64,000 nt of DNA from an uncultured Aquimarina sp. (GTDB lineage: Bacteria; Bacteroidota; Bacteroidia; Flavobacteriales; Flavobacteriaceae), in the NCBI GenBank assembly GCA_947497175.1, contig CANMFM010000001.1:248001-312000 (forward strand), read 5' to 3'. The notes below the pieces were generated by a model. It worked only from the letters and a program-made list of their open reading frames with translations, ran no database searches and was not told the DNA's origin. Below are positions 36,596 to 46,600 of the stretch, in pieces (the stretch's first letter is position 1; every line of letters starts with the position of its first letter). A program made the translations under genes and the position numbers.

Positions 36596-36727
36596 AATTA
36601 TGCGCTGCCACTATCAGAAAAATTAAGAATGATCGTTATCTTTATGATGTTGGATTTTTTTTGCATATTCTTATCCAGATACCGCAAGAACGTAGTCCAT
36701 GTAGAGTTTTAGCTTTTAAAAAGTCTA

Positions 36728-37162
36728 TTAGTTACTGGTGATTTTTTCCGTTACAGTATCACGTACAGATTTGCGTATTTCAAATACAATAGGTAATGTG
36801 AAAACATCTTCTTGACTGGATTGATTTTGAGTAGTAGGGATTAAACTTGGAAAAGACTCGAGAACTCTAATAGCTTCTATTTCAAGAGGAAAAGAAGCTG
36901 CTTTTGTCTGTATGTCTGCAATCTTTCCTGAAGCATCAATTTTAAATCGTGTATAAATTCTATTTGTTCCCGGTTTTGCATCTGTAGCTATAGCGGTGAT
37001 ATCATAATTAGAATCTACAAATTTTTGTATCTCTTCAATGATACATTGTTTTCGTATACGGTCATTGCTTGCGGCTTTACATTTTGTTGTCGTAAAATTG
37101 CCTTGAGAAAATGACATAAAACATGTCATCAGAATGCTAGAGAAGATTAAAAAAGATTTCAT
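36728..37162 (-). CDS. Small secreted protein with TonB-C-like domain
   Basis: This 144-residue protein has a signal peptide (MKSFLIFSSILMTCFMSFSQ). The mature part has two Cys (KCKAASNDRIRKQC) and a strand-helix-strand region (NRIYTRFKIDASGKIADI ... LPIVFEIRKSV) that resembles the C-terminal domain of energy-transducer TonB-like proteins. There is no membrane anchor or Pro-rich linker, so it is unlikely to be a working TonB. A similar tail occurs in the lipoprotein at 7904-8383. Its function is unknown. It is convergent with the end of the polysaccharide locus. Confidence 0.65.
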   Translation of the reverse strand: MKSFLIFSSILMTCFMSFSQGNFTTTKCKAASNDRIRKQCIIEEIQKFVDSNYDITAIATDAKPGTNRIYTRFKIDASGKIADIQTKAASFPLEIEAIRVLESFPSLIPTTQNQSSQEDVFTLPIVFEIRKSVRDTVTEKITSN

Positions 37163-37348
37163 AAATAAAGGGGTAGTTTTATGATCTATAAAATATGTTA
37201 GTTATGCCTATGCTCAAACATAATATGTACAAAAGAAATAAATAAAAATATACTAGAATAGTGTTTGGTTCATAAAGAGTTATAACATCATAATAATTCA
37301 TATTTGGGTAACAAATCAGAAACATTGTCGTCATATAAATAAAAAAAT

Positions 37349-37849
37349 ATGGATATCGCCTTACTAATAATTGGCTTGTTATTATGTTTTTTAGGGATTA
37401 TTGGAAGTTTTCTACCTGTATTACCAGGTCCATTTACAGCTTGGATTGGATTATTGATTCTCCATTTTACTAATGCCATACCTCAGGACTGGACATTTTT
37501 AGGAATTACTTTGGGAATTTCTATATTGGTCTGGATACTCGATTATATTGTACCTGCTATGGGAACAAAAAAATTTGGAGGTACAACATATGGTATGGTA
37601 GGTAGCTCAATTGGACTTATTATAGGACTTATATTTATGGGTCCTTTTGGAATAATAATAGGACCTTTTGCAGGAGCATTTATTGGAGAAATAATTAAAA
37701 ATAGCAGTGATTCGTCAAAGGCATTAAAAGCGGCCTTTGGTTCATTTATCGGGTTTTTGGCCGGGACTTTTTTAAAGTTTATAGTATCGATCGCATTTTT
37801 AGTTTTGTTTCTGAGTAAAGCATGGGATTACTGGGAAAAATTGTTTTAA
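37349..37849 (+). CDS. DUF456 family membrane protein
   Basis: This 166-residue integral membrane protein has about four to five helices and repeated Gly-rich segments (GSSIGLIIGLIFMGPFGIII, then GPFAGAFIGE). The order LPVLPGPFTAWIGLL, then DYIVPAMGTKKFGGT, then GPFAGAFIGE is diagnostic of DUF456. No function has been established for the family; the Gly-zipper character suggests close helix packing. It is transcribed alone, with 185 bases upstream and 124 bases to the peptidase gene. Confidence 0.85.
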   Translation: MDIALLIIGLLLCFLGIIGSFLPVLPGPFTAWIGLLILHFTNAIPQDWTFLGITLGISILVWILDYIVPAMGTKKFGGTTYGMVGSSIGLIIGLIFMGPFGIIIGPFAGAFIGEIIKNSSDSSKALKAAFGSFIGFLAGTFLKFIVSIAFLVLFLSKAWDYWEKLF

Positions 37850-37973
37850 GTTCTAAAATTCAGTTTTTTAAAGAATAGAATAGAATTAGAATAGTCGTAA
37901 TTGCAACATCCATTACTAAAATCAGTTTAATTTAATATATCAATTATCAATCAAATCATCAAATTATGAAATT

Positions 37974-40004
37974 ATGAAAATTCAATTTTTAAGCTTAATA
38001 GTGGTTTTTGCCTTTCATAGTATTATAGGGCAAACAAAAAAAGATAGCTTGCCCGGGGATCCTTCAATAGTTTCTTCTTCAGAAGAGCTAAAAGCTTTGG
38101 CAAATCAAGAAAAAGGCAATTATGCCTATGCAGTTCAAGATTATTTTGAAAGACCAAAACAATCTTCTTTTCAGTTTTCTCCAAATGGAACGTATTTCTC
38201 TTATCGTGAAAAAGATGATGAGAGTAAACGTCATGTTTATGTAAAAAACACAGAAACCGGTGCTGTAAAAAGAGTCATTGATGAGAAAGAAGAACTTATT
38301 CGTGGATATGGATGGGCAAATGACAATAGACTAATCTATATAATGGATAAAGGTGGAAACGAGAACTATCATCTTTTTGCCGTGGACCTTGACGGAAAAA
38401 ACATGAAAGATCTTACACCTTTTGATGGTGTTCGAGTAGATATTTTATCAGAGCTTAAAGAACAACCTGATTATTTGATTATAGCAATGAATAAGGATAA
38501 TCAACAGATATTTGAGCCCTATAAGATCAATATCAATACTGGGGAGTTGCAAAAGTTATATGAAAATAAAGATCCCAAAAACCCGATATCAGGATATGAT
38601 TTTGACAAAGAAGGAGTTTTGAGAGCCTATAATCAACAAGAAGACGGAACCAATTATAGCCTTTATTATAGAACATCTAATGATCAATCTTTCGAGAAAG
38701 TAGTAACCACCACTTGGAAAGATAGTTTTTATATAATCGGATTTGACTATACGACAGAGTATCCTCATGATGCTTTTGTGATGAGCAATCTTGAAAATGA
38801 TACAGACGAGATTATTCTTTATGATCTGGCAAAAAAAGAAATAATAAAAAAAGTATATAGCAACCCTGTATTCGATGTTGAGGGAATGAATCGATCTCGA
38901 AAACGCGGTTACGAAATAGATTATTACCATTATACAGGAGAGAAAAGTGTTACCATTCCTGTAAGTGAAACCTACAAAAAACTACATCAAAAATTTAAAG
39001 AGAAATTTGGAGAAAAGGATTTTTCTATCACCAATAAAACGGATGAAGAAGACAAATATCTGCTGTATATAGATAGCGATAAATTATATGGAGTATACTA
39101 TCTATATGACACAAAAAAAGATAGCTTTAAAGAAATTATGAACCTGATGCCTCAACTAAAAGAAGAGGATATGGCTGAAATGAGACCTGTTAAGTTTACT
39201 TCAAGAGATGGGTTAACGCTATATGGTTATTTAACAATACCCAAAGAGGCAGCCCAAGGAAAAAAAGTTCCTTTAATTGTAAACCCTCACGGAGGACCTT
39301 ATGGGCCTAGAGATTACTGGGGGTTCAATCCGGAAACTCAATTATTTGCCAGCAGAGGTTATGCAACATTACAAATCAATTATAGAGGATCTGGTGGTTA
39401 CGGAAAGAAATTCTATTTGGCCGGAAGTAAGCAGATTGGTCGAAAAATGCTAGACGATTTAGAAGACGGTGTAAAATACGTAAAATCTTTAGGGTTAATT
39501 GATGAAAACCATATCGCAATTTATGGAGGTAGCTATGGCGGACTTGCGACTTTGGGTAGTTTGGTTAAAACTCCAGACTTGTATCAATGTGGTGTGGATT
39601 ATGTAGGAGTGTCTAATCTTTTCACTTTTTTTAAATCTTTCCCTCCTTACTGGAAACCTTATTTAGCACAAGTCTATGAACAGTGGTACAATGAGAATGA
39701 TCCTAAAGATCAGCAAATCATGAAACAGGTTTCTCCGGCTCTTAACGTGGATAAAATTACAAAACCTCTTTTTGTGATTCAGGGGGCAAATGATCCTCGT
39801 GTCAATATTAATGAGTCTGATCAAATTGTAACGAATTTAAGAGAAAGAGGGTTTGAGGTTCCTTATATGGTTAAATATGACGAAGGCCACGGGTTTGGTC
39901 ATGAAAAGAATCGAATAGAGTTATATAAGAGTATGATGGGCTTTTTTGCTAAGCATTTAAAATCAGATATAGCCCAGAAAGATAAATCTTCTTTTAAAAA
40001 TTGA
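37974..40004 (+). CDS. S9 family prolyl oligopeptidase-type serine peptidase, exported
   Basis: This 676-residue protein has a signal peptide (MKIQFLSLIVVFAFHSIIGQ), so it is probably periplasmic. The N-terminal region (about 60-400) is a beta-propeller-like domain with repeated segments such as FQFSPNGTYFSYR. The C-terminal alpha/beta-hydrolase domain carries the catalytic triad: Ser520 in GGSYGG, Asp607 in GANDPRVN and His639 in DEGHGFGH. Length and layout match the dipeptidyl/acylaminoacyl peptidase group of family S9. It would cleave short peptides. A second ATG two residues upstream in a repeated AAATTATGAAATTATG context is out of frame. Confidence 0.9.
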   Translation: MKIQFLSLIVVFAFHSIIGQTKKDSLPGDPSIVSSSEELKALANQEKGNYAYAVQDYFERPKQSSFQFSPNGTYFSYREKDDESKRHVYVKNTETGAVKRVIDEKEELIRGYGWANDNRLIYIMDKGGNENYHLFAVDLDGKNMKDLTPFDGVRVDILSELKEQPDYLIIAMNKDNQQIFEPYKININTGELQKLYENKDPKNPISGYDFDKEGVLRAYNQQEDGTNYSLYYRTSNDQSFEKVVTTTWKDSFYIIGFDYTTEYPHDAFVMSNLENDTDEIILYDLAKKEIIKKVYSNPVFDVEGMNRSRKRGYEIDYYHYTGEKSVTIPVSETYKKLHQKFKEKFGEKDFSITNKTDEEDKYLLYIDSDKLYGVYYLYDTKKDSFKEIMNLMPQLKEEDMAEMRPVKFTSRDGLTLYGYLTIPKEAAQGKKVPLIVNPHGGPYGPRDYWGFNPETQLFASRGYATLQINYRGSGGYGKKFYLAGSKQIGRKMLDDLEDGVKYVKSLGLIDENHIAIYGGSYGGLATLGSLVKTPDLYQCGVDYVGVSNLFTFFKSFPPYWKPYLAQVYEQWYNENDPKDQQIMKQVSPALNVDKITKPLFVIQGANDPRVNINESDQIVTNLRERGFEVPYMVKYDEGHGFGHEKNRIELYKSMMGFFAKHLKSDIAQKDKSSFKN

Positions 40005-40027
40005 TTAAGAGTAAATTTAAACAAAAT

Positions 40028-40066
40028 AAAAAACCTTGCTTATTCATAAGCGGGGTTTTTGTTTTT
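40028..40066 (+). terminator. Intrinsic terminator after the S9 peptidase gene
   Basis: A hairpin of AAAACC-TTGCTTA against TAAGCGG-GGTTTT (two G-T pairs), with loop TTCA, is followed by a T run. It starts 24 bases after the stop codon. Confidence 0.75.
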
Positions 40067-40186
40067 AATACAGTTTTCTTCTAAAACTAAAAAAAGCCTC
40101 TCCAAATTTATATGGAAAAGCTTCTCATTGGTTTACTACTAAACCTCCCACGCAAAGCGTGAGACAACACAACATTTTTAATTGCC

Positions 40187-40217
40187 AAAAAAAGCTTCAA
40201 TACGTATTGAAGCTTTT
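40187..40217 (-). terminator. Perfect palindromic terminator downstream of tRNA-Asp
   Basis: A 28-base perfect palindrome (AAAAGCTTCAATA-CG mirrored, 40190-40217) lies 10 bases downstream of the tRNA on the minus strand and is followed in that direction by a run of seven T. A smaller hairpin, CACGC/GCGTG, lies at 40149-40161. Confidence 0.8.
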
Positions 40218-40226
40218 GCAATTTTG

Positions 40227-40300
40227 CGGTCTGGACGGGACTCGAACCCGCGACCCCCTGCGTGACAGGCAGGTATTCTAACCAACTGAACTACCAGACC
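40227..40300 (-). tRNA. tRNA-Asp (anticodon GTC)
   Basis: The minus strand folds into a standard 74-base cloverleaf: acceptor GGTCTGG/CCAGACC with discriminator G, D-arm with AGTTCAGTTGGTTAGA, anticodon loop CTGTCAC giving GTC (plus positions 40264-40266), and T-arm GCGGG-TTCGAGT-CCCGT. The 3' CCA is not encoded. Confidence 0.97.
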
Positions 40301-40386
40301 AAGGCCTTATTGCGGATGCAAATATACACCTCATTTTATTACCCGCAAATGTTTTTTTTGTTTTTTTTGAATTAAATTACCGACTT

Positions 40387-41316
40387 CTAAGCAAATTTCT
40401 GTCTTTCAACTAGATATGTGGTCAAAATTTTATCAAAATCTTTTCGGGTATCAGCTACTACGTATTTGATCCCGTATTGGGCACATTTCATTTTTAAATC
40501 ATAAAAGTAAGAAGAAACAGCCTTTTGATAATTATCTTTTATATTATCAGCATATAGATTAATAAATTCTCCTGTTTCCACATCTACAAATCGCGTAGGG
40601 CGATTGCTAAAATCAAAACTCAATTCTTTTTCACTATCAAATGTATGAAACAAAATAACCTCATGCTTATTGTATTTAAGATGTCTTAATGCTTCAAACA
40701 ACTTATCCGGTGTAGAACTGGACTGAAACATATCTGTAAATAGAAAAATTAATGATCTTCTATGTATTTTTTCTGCGATAAGGTGCAAAAACTTATAAGT
40801 ATTCGTATTTTTAGTATTAGATGTATTACTGATTGATTCATTCAGTTTATTGAGCAACATTTGATGATGTCTTTCGCTTCCTTTTTCCGGGGCATAATAA
40901 TCATATTGATCACTATAAATACTTAACCCTATTGCATCTCGCTGTTTTTTTAAAATATTCATCAAACAAGCTGTGGCTAAAACAGAAAAGCTTATTTTAT
41001 TTAACGACCCAAGATGATGTTCTTTTACCTTAGGATAGTGCATAGAAGAAGAGTTATCAATAATAATATGACATCTCAGATTAGTCTCTTCTTCATATCT
41101 TTTAGTAAAAAGTTTATCAGTTTTAGCAAAAAGTTTCCAATCGATATGCTTGGTACTTTCTCCATTGTTATAAACTTTGTGTTCTGCAAATTCTGCAGAA
41201 AAACCGTGAAAAGGACTTTTATGCATACCCGAAATAAAACCTTCTACCACTTGTTTGGCTAACAATTCTAGGTTTGTAAATCCACCTGTTTTATTGATCT
41301 CGTTTTGAATATCCAT
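40387..41316 (-). CDS. DUF58 domain-containing protein (vWA-like, MoxR-associated type)
   Basis: This 309-residue soluble protein contains the DUF58 signature NNGESTKHIDWKLFAKTDKL (about residues 50-69), followed by a von Willebrand A-like domain with a MIDAS-like IIDNSSSMHYP (about 89-99). DUF58 proteins usually occur with MoxR AAA+ ATPases and BatA/BatB proteins, but none of these is in the window. Here the gene lies between tRNA-Asp and trxA. The molecular role is unknown; a chaperone-like or envelope-stress function is inferred for the family. Confidence 0.85.
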   Translation of the reverse strand: MDIQNEINKTGGFTNLELLAKQVVEGFISGMHKSPFHGFSAEFAEHKVYNNGESTKHIDWKLFAKTDKLFTKRYEEETNLRCHIIIDNSSSMHYPKVKEHHLGSLNKISFSVLATACLMNILKKQRDAIGLSIYSDQYDYYAPEKGSERHHQMLLNKLNESISNTSNTKNTNTYKFLHLIAEKIHRRSLIFLFTDMFQSSSTPDKLFEALRHLKYNKHEVILFHTFDSEKELSFDFSNRPTRFVDVETGEFINLYADNIKDNYQKAVSSYFYDLKMKCAQYGIKYVVADTRKDFDKILTTYLVERQKFA

Positions 41317-41383
41317 TCTTCTAAAGTAACCTTTTGTTTACTGCTTTTAATGTGAAAGATACATATTATAATAGTGTATTCAC

Positions 41384-41412
41384 AAAAAAAGGCTTGACAT
41401 AATGCCAAGCCT
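41384..41412 (-). terminator. Intrinsic terminator downstream of trxA
   Basis: On the minus strand, AGGCTTG and CAAGCCT arms around a short loop are followed by seven T. It begins 22 bases after the trxA stop and ends before the DUF58 gene, separating the two. Confidence 0.85.
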
Positions 41413-41434
41413 CTATTTATAGTGTCTTTAGTTT

Positions 41435-41752
41435 TTACAAAAGCGAATCTAAAGCATCTGCGTATACATTTTTAGGAGAAACTCCTACCTGGCGACCTAC
41501 AACTTCACCATTTTGAAAAACTAATACAGTAGGGATATTTCTAACCCCGTATTTTGCTGCAAATTCTTGGTTTGCATCAACGTCAACCTTCCCGACAACT
41601 GCTTTTCCATCATATTCTTCGCTTATTTGCTCTATAATAGGACCGACCATTCTACATGGGCCACACCAAGCTGCCCAAAAATCTACCAATACCGGTTTAT
41701 CACTTTTAAGTACTACTTCATCAAAAGTAGCATCTGTTATTTCTAATGCCAT
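41435..41752 (-). CDS. trxA: Thioredoxin TrxA
   Basis: This 105-residue protein has the canonical thioredoxin fold and active site WAAWCGPCRM with redox Cys30 and Cys33. The cis-Pro segment RNIPTVLVFQNGE follows near residue 73. Length is standard and there is no signal peptide, so it is the cytoplasmic general disulfide reductant. It has its own terminator and is transcribed alone. Confidence 0.97.
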   Translation of the reverse strand: MALEITDATFDEVVLKSDKPVLVDFWAAWCGPCRMVGPIIEQISEEYDGKAVVGKVDVDANQEFAAKYGVRNIPTVLVFQNGEVVGRQVGVSPKNVYADALDSLL

Positions 41753-41959
41753 AGTTATTTATTGTTTAAAATTTTTATTTATTTTAATATTCACAAAATT
41801 AGTCAATAATTCTGCGAAAGCTTACAGTGGTAATATTTGTTTTAGTTATAGAATCATTTAATTTTCTGATACCAATGTAATAAATCAAATCATATTTCAA
41901 AATTTTTATTCAATTCTGTATTTAAAAATGCTTTAAATTCTAATTATAAGAGTACAGGA

Positions 41960-41985
41960 TTGAAATAAAATTAACATTATATTTG
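41960..41985 (+). promoter_or_regulatory. Putative sigma-A promoter of the gene at 42002
   Basis: TATATTTG at 41978-41985 matches the Bacteroidota minus-7 box TAnnTTTG, with a TTG at 41960-41962 as minus-33 element (15-base spacer, on the short side). The start codon would follow about 10 bases after the transcription start, giving a very short leader. Confidence 0.5.
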
Positions 41986-42001
41986 TAGGAGTGTATTCAC
42001 C

Positions 42002-42364
42002 ATGATAAAAGAAACTCAACTACCGTATTGTAACCTTATTTTCAAAAAATCACATGCTATCTTAGTAATGCATGATGGCTCTGCAATTACTCTAGAAACA
42101 GCCAAAGAAATAACAAAACATCTAGAAGAGTATTATAAAGGGAACAATTTTATATTCATTACACATAGAAAATACCCTCATGAAATCGATTTGAATGTTT
42201 ATAAAGGTAAAATATTGAAAAATATGATTGGTTTTGCTATTGTCTCTGAAAATCCTGAAGAAATAAAAAGAGCTATGCAAGAGCAACCTCTTTGGAATGA
42301 GGCGTTTACTTTTTTTAAATGTTTAGATGAAGCAGAGGGTTGGGCAAGAAGTTTCTTTGATTAA
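42002..42364 (+). CDS. Hypothetical protein, STAS/SpoIIAA-like fold suspected
   Basis: This 120-residue cytoplasmic protein has alternating beta and alpha segments: LIFKKSHAILVMHDGSAITL, then a helix ETAKEITKHLEEYYKG, strand NFIFITHRK, strand MIGFAIVSEN and a C-terminal helix with FFKCLDEAEGWARSF. The ending resembles SpoIIAA-like/STAS proteins of Flavobacteriia, in which residues such as CLDEAEGWA recur. I cannot name a function. It has a plausible promoter and is convergent with the multiheme cytochrome gene. Confidence 0.6.
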   Translation: MIKETQLPYCNLIFKKSHAILVMHDGSAITLETAKEITKHLEEYYKGNNFIFITHRKYPHEIDLNVYKGKILKNMIGFAIVSENPEEIKRAMQEQPLWNEAFTFFKCLDEAEGWARSFFD

Positions 42365-42378
42365 TTTAACAATGGAGG

Positions 42379-43605
42379 TTATTCTAAATCTTGATTGTCG
42401 TAGATACTGATAAGGTGTGTTCTTACCTTAACCGAAATTTCTTTATCTTCTTTAAACTGTATTTTCATAGATTTACTATTCACCAAAGGCATATGGCATT
42501 GAACACAGTTGTTGCTCATATGCTGTGTTTGGGTTTGATCCTCAGAGCAAACTACAGGATTGTTTTGTGAACGATGGCAATTAATACATTTTTGATTAAA
42601 TGATAAGAGTTGTCCTCTTTCTTTTTTGTGTGGATTATGACATGAAGTACAGTCTAAGGTGTTACTGCTTTTAAAACAGGCACTAGCTTTTAGTAAACCA
42701 TATTGGTTGCCATGCACATCTAGCTCCTCTAGACTTGACTCATCATAATCCGGAAATGAAAAATTCTCTAAAGTATCCCCGATCATAAATGTAAAAGCAC
42801 GTTCTGTAGTTTTGCTGCGCAAACCAGAGTGACATAACGCGCAGGCATCCAGTCGCTGTTGTCTGGATAAAGTGCTATATTTTAAAATATGTTTAGCTGT
42901 TTTTTTACCGGGGTTTTGCTGGTGATATTTTACGTGATTGCTTACAGCGCCATGACAACGTTGGCAATCTATTCCATACACGATATTTTTTCTATGGAAT
43001 TGATTGCTGTTTTTGTTACCCGAGATATTTTGGGCATAAGTTGTGTGGCACTCCAGGCAGCGTTCTATAACCGGTCTGGCTGGTGCAAGTTGATCTGGAG
43101 CTCCAGGACTATTAATCCAGCTTCTGGTGGGTGTAAAATAGGAAGCTTGCAACTGAAATAAGCTATTATTATTCCACATAAGGTAAGATTGTCCTTTAGT
43201 TCCCGATCCTACTACGAGATCCATTTTAGCACTGTAAAACGGAGTTTTTTGAGCATTAATCACGGGTTGTTGATAGAATCCGTTATCCTTGGCAACCATT
43301 TCAAAGGTTACTTTGTCATTAAGCCTAAAACTATTTTTGCCATCTTCAAAACTCCCTTTAATTGTATTTACACTGGCAGGTCGAAGTGAATTATAATGAG
43401 CAGTTTCTAGGTGATCTTCGACAATCTGTTTATGACATTCGATACAGATAGCAGAATCAATAAACTCCATACCATTGTGATGTTGGGCAATAGGTGTAAT
43501 TGCAACATAGCTATCCTTTTTTTCCTTAAATGTAGTCAAAAAATATAGACCGATACCTGTGACGACCAGTAACACTGGTACTATAAAGATTAATCTTTTT
43601 TGCAT
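42379..43605 (-). CDS. Seven-heme c-type cytochrome, membrane-anchored
   Basis: This 408-residue protein has an N-terminal hydrophobic anchor (about 5-23) and seven CxxCH heme motifs at residues 54, 183, 214, 255, 319, 340 and 367 (CIECH, CLECH, CQRCH, CALCH, CTSCH, CINCH, CVQCH). The motif spacing and the GIDCQRCHGAVSNHV segment recall cytochrome c554/octaheme-type proteins found in aerobic Bacteroidota. It should face the periplasm and carry electrons. No heme-lyase or terminal reductase gene is nearby, so its partner is unknown. It is downstream of dnaE with a 50-base gap on the same strand. Confidence 0.85.
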   Translation of the reverse strand: MQKRLIFIVPVLLVVTGIGLYFLTTFKEKKDSYVAITPIAQHHNGMEFIDSAICIECHKQIVEDHLETAHYNSLRPASVNTIKGSFEDGKNSFRLNDKVTFEMVAKDNGFYQQPVINAQKTPFYSAKMDLVVGSGTKGQSYLMWNNNSLFQLQASYFTPTRSWINSPGAPDQLAPARPVIERCLECHTTYAQNISGNKNSNQFHRKNIVYGIDCQRCHGAVSNHVKYHQQNPGKKTAKHILKYSTLSRQQRLDACALCHSGLRSKTTERAFTFMIGDTLENFSFPDYDESSLEELDVHGNQYGLLKASACFKSSNTLDCTSCHNPHKKERGQLLSFNQKCINCHRSQNNPVVCSEDQTQTQHMSNNCVQCHMPLVNSKSMKIQFKEDKEISVKVRTHLISIYDNQDLE

Positions 43606-43655
43606 AGAGAATACATCGTAGTACCAAGATAAGTTATTTTTTTATATAGAATTTT

Positions 43656-46600
43656 TTAGTTTAACTTATAATATACAGATTCATTTTCTAGAGCAGTAAG
43701 TAAATCCTGAGAAATATTTACCTTTTGTTTTCTGCTTGGCATATGTAATTTCAATTGCTCTGCCATTTCATAAATCACAAAATTTAAAGTATGATTTCCT
43801 GAGTGTTCAGTTAATAATTCTTTGAGCCCATCAATTCTGGCATCAGATAGATCATTAATGTCTAGTTGAATGGTTAATTTTTTGGCATAGTTTTCCATGA
43901 CATCATGCAGCAGCTGGAAACTATTGAACTGAATTCTTGGGTCTCCTTTTTTTCCCGTATCTCGATTTACCCAGCCTTCTTTTACATACGCTTTGGCATA
44001 TACGAACGTGCTTTTTACTAAGAAAGGTCTATGCTTAAGGTATTCTTCTCCAAATATCCTGAATTCATGAGCTGTATTATAGTCTTCCATAGTAAAAGTA
44101 GCCCATCCTTTACCATTTTTTGAGGTGCGATGTTCTACAGTAGTAATGACTCCACCGAAAGAAAGCTCTCTGTTAATGTTGTTCTCTAAATCAGCAAAAT
44201 TCAATAATGTAGCATTGCAAAAATACTTCATTTCATATCTAAAATCATCCAGGGGGTGACCAGAGAGGTATATCCCTACGACCTCTTTTTCACGAGCTAA
44301 TTTTTCCATAGTTCCCCATTCTTCACAGGGGGGGACTATTGGTTCGGGGATTTGTACATCACTCGATTCACCAAAAAGGCTAACTTGTGATGAGTTTTCA
44401 CTTTCCTGATATTTGGATCCATAGCGCATTGCTTTTTCTAAGAAAGTAACACCATCTCCTTCTTCATGAAAATATTGTCCTCTGTGTGTTTCTGTAAAAG
44501 AGTCAAAGCCACCTGCAAGAGCTAAACTCTCGAAAGCTTTTTTATTAGCGGCACGCAGATCTATCCGCTTTGCAAGATCAAAGATTGATTTATAGGGTCC
44601 GTCTTCTTTTCGATTTTCTACAATCGTAGCTACGGCGCCAGTACCCACACCTTTTATCGCACCCATACCAAATCGAACAGCACCATCTTTATTTACTGAG
44701 AATTTGCGATAAGATTCGTTTACATCAGGGCCAAGTACATCTAATTTCATTCGTTTACATTCTTCCATAAAGAAGGTAACCTGTTTGATGTCATTCATGT
44801 TGTTAGAAAGTACGGCTGCCATATATTCTGCAGGATAATGTGCTTTTAGATACGCTGTTTGATAGGCGATCCATGCATAACATGTAGAGTGTGATTTGTT
44901 AAATGCGTAGGCTGCAAATGCCTCCCAGTCTTTCCAGATTTTTTCCAGCTTATCTTCCGGGTGCCCTTTGGCAGCTGCCTGCTCAATGAACTTAGGTTTC
45001 ATTTTGTCAAGAACCGCCTTTTGTTTTTTACCCATTGCTTTACGCAAAACATCGGCTTCACCTTTGGTAAAATCTGCTAATTTTTGAGATAAAAGCATTA
45101 CTTGCTCTTGATATACAGTGATTCCATAAGTTTCTTTAAGGTATTCTTCGCAAGCTTCTAAGTCATATATAATTTCTTCGGTACCATGTTTTCTGTTAAT
45201 AAAACTCGGGATGTATTCTAAGGGTCCAGGTCTATATAATGCATTCATGGCAATTAGATCGGCAAAAACTGTGGGTTTAAGCTCTTTCATATATTTTTGC
45301 ATCCCAGGGGATTCATATTGGAATACTCCAACAGTTTCTCCTCGTTGAAAGAGTGCATAGGTTTCTTCATCATCGAGAGGAAAATTCTCAGGATCTAATT
45401 CTACACCATGTTTTGCCTTTACAATTTTTACAGTATCCTTAATCAAAGTTAAGGTTTTGAGTCCCAAGAAGTCCATCTTGAGTAATCCCGCACTTTCTAC
45501 CACCGAGTTGTCAAACTGTGTACAGTACATGTCAGAATCCTTTGCCAGGGCTACAGGAACAAACTTGGTAATATCATCAGGAGTAATGATAACACCACAA
45601 GCGTGGATACCTGTGTTCCTAACCGAACCTTCTAAGACTCTTGCTTGATTTAAGGTTTCGGCTTCTAGATCACTACCTTCTGCAATATTAAGCAGTTCGT
45701 TAACTTTTTCTAGTTCGTCACTTCTAAATTTTTTCTTTAACGTTGCCTCATCTACCCCAAAAATTTTTCCAAGTTTTGACATATTCGGAATTAATTTAGC
45801 AATGCGATCTGCATCACCAAGGGGCAGGTCCAGTACTCTGGCAGTGTCACGTATTGAGGATTTTGCCGCCATGGTACCATACGTAATAATTTGAGCTACC
45901 TGGTTGGCGCCGTATTTTTCGATTACATAATCCATTACTCGACCGCGACCTTCATCATCAAAGTCGATATCGATATCAGGCATGCTTACACGATCTGGAT
46001 TTAGAAAACGCTCAAAAAGCAGATCGTACTTTATTGGATCAAGATTTGTGATCCAAAGACAATAGGCCACAGCCGACCCCGCAGCTGATCCTCTACCCGG
46101 TCCTACTGATACCCCCATATCTCGTGCTGCACGAATAAAGTCTTCTACAATAAGGAAATATCCCGGGTATCCGGTTTTTTCAATTACTTTAAGTTCGAAA
46201 TCGAGGCGTTCATCTATTTCTGGTGTGATTTCGCCATATCTGATTTTAGCGCCTTCATAGGTGATGTGCCTTAAATAGGCATTTTCTCCTCGTTTACCTC
46301 CATCTATAATGTCTTCTTCAGATTGAAACTCTGCAGGAATATCAAATGCAGGTAATAATACGTCTCTGGCAAGTATAAAGGGTTCTATTTTGTCAACAAT
46401 CTCTTGAATATTAATGATAGCCTCTGGTAAATCTTTGAAAAGGTTCTTCATCTCTTCTTGAGACTTAAAATAATATTCCTGGTTTGGCAACCCATAGCGA
46501 TATCCTCTACCGCGTCCTATGGGAGTGGCTTGTTTTTCTCCGTCTTTTACACACAATAAGATGTCATGAGCGTTAGCATCTTTCTTTTCGCAATAATAGG

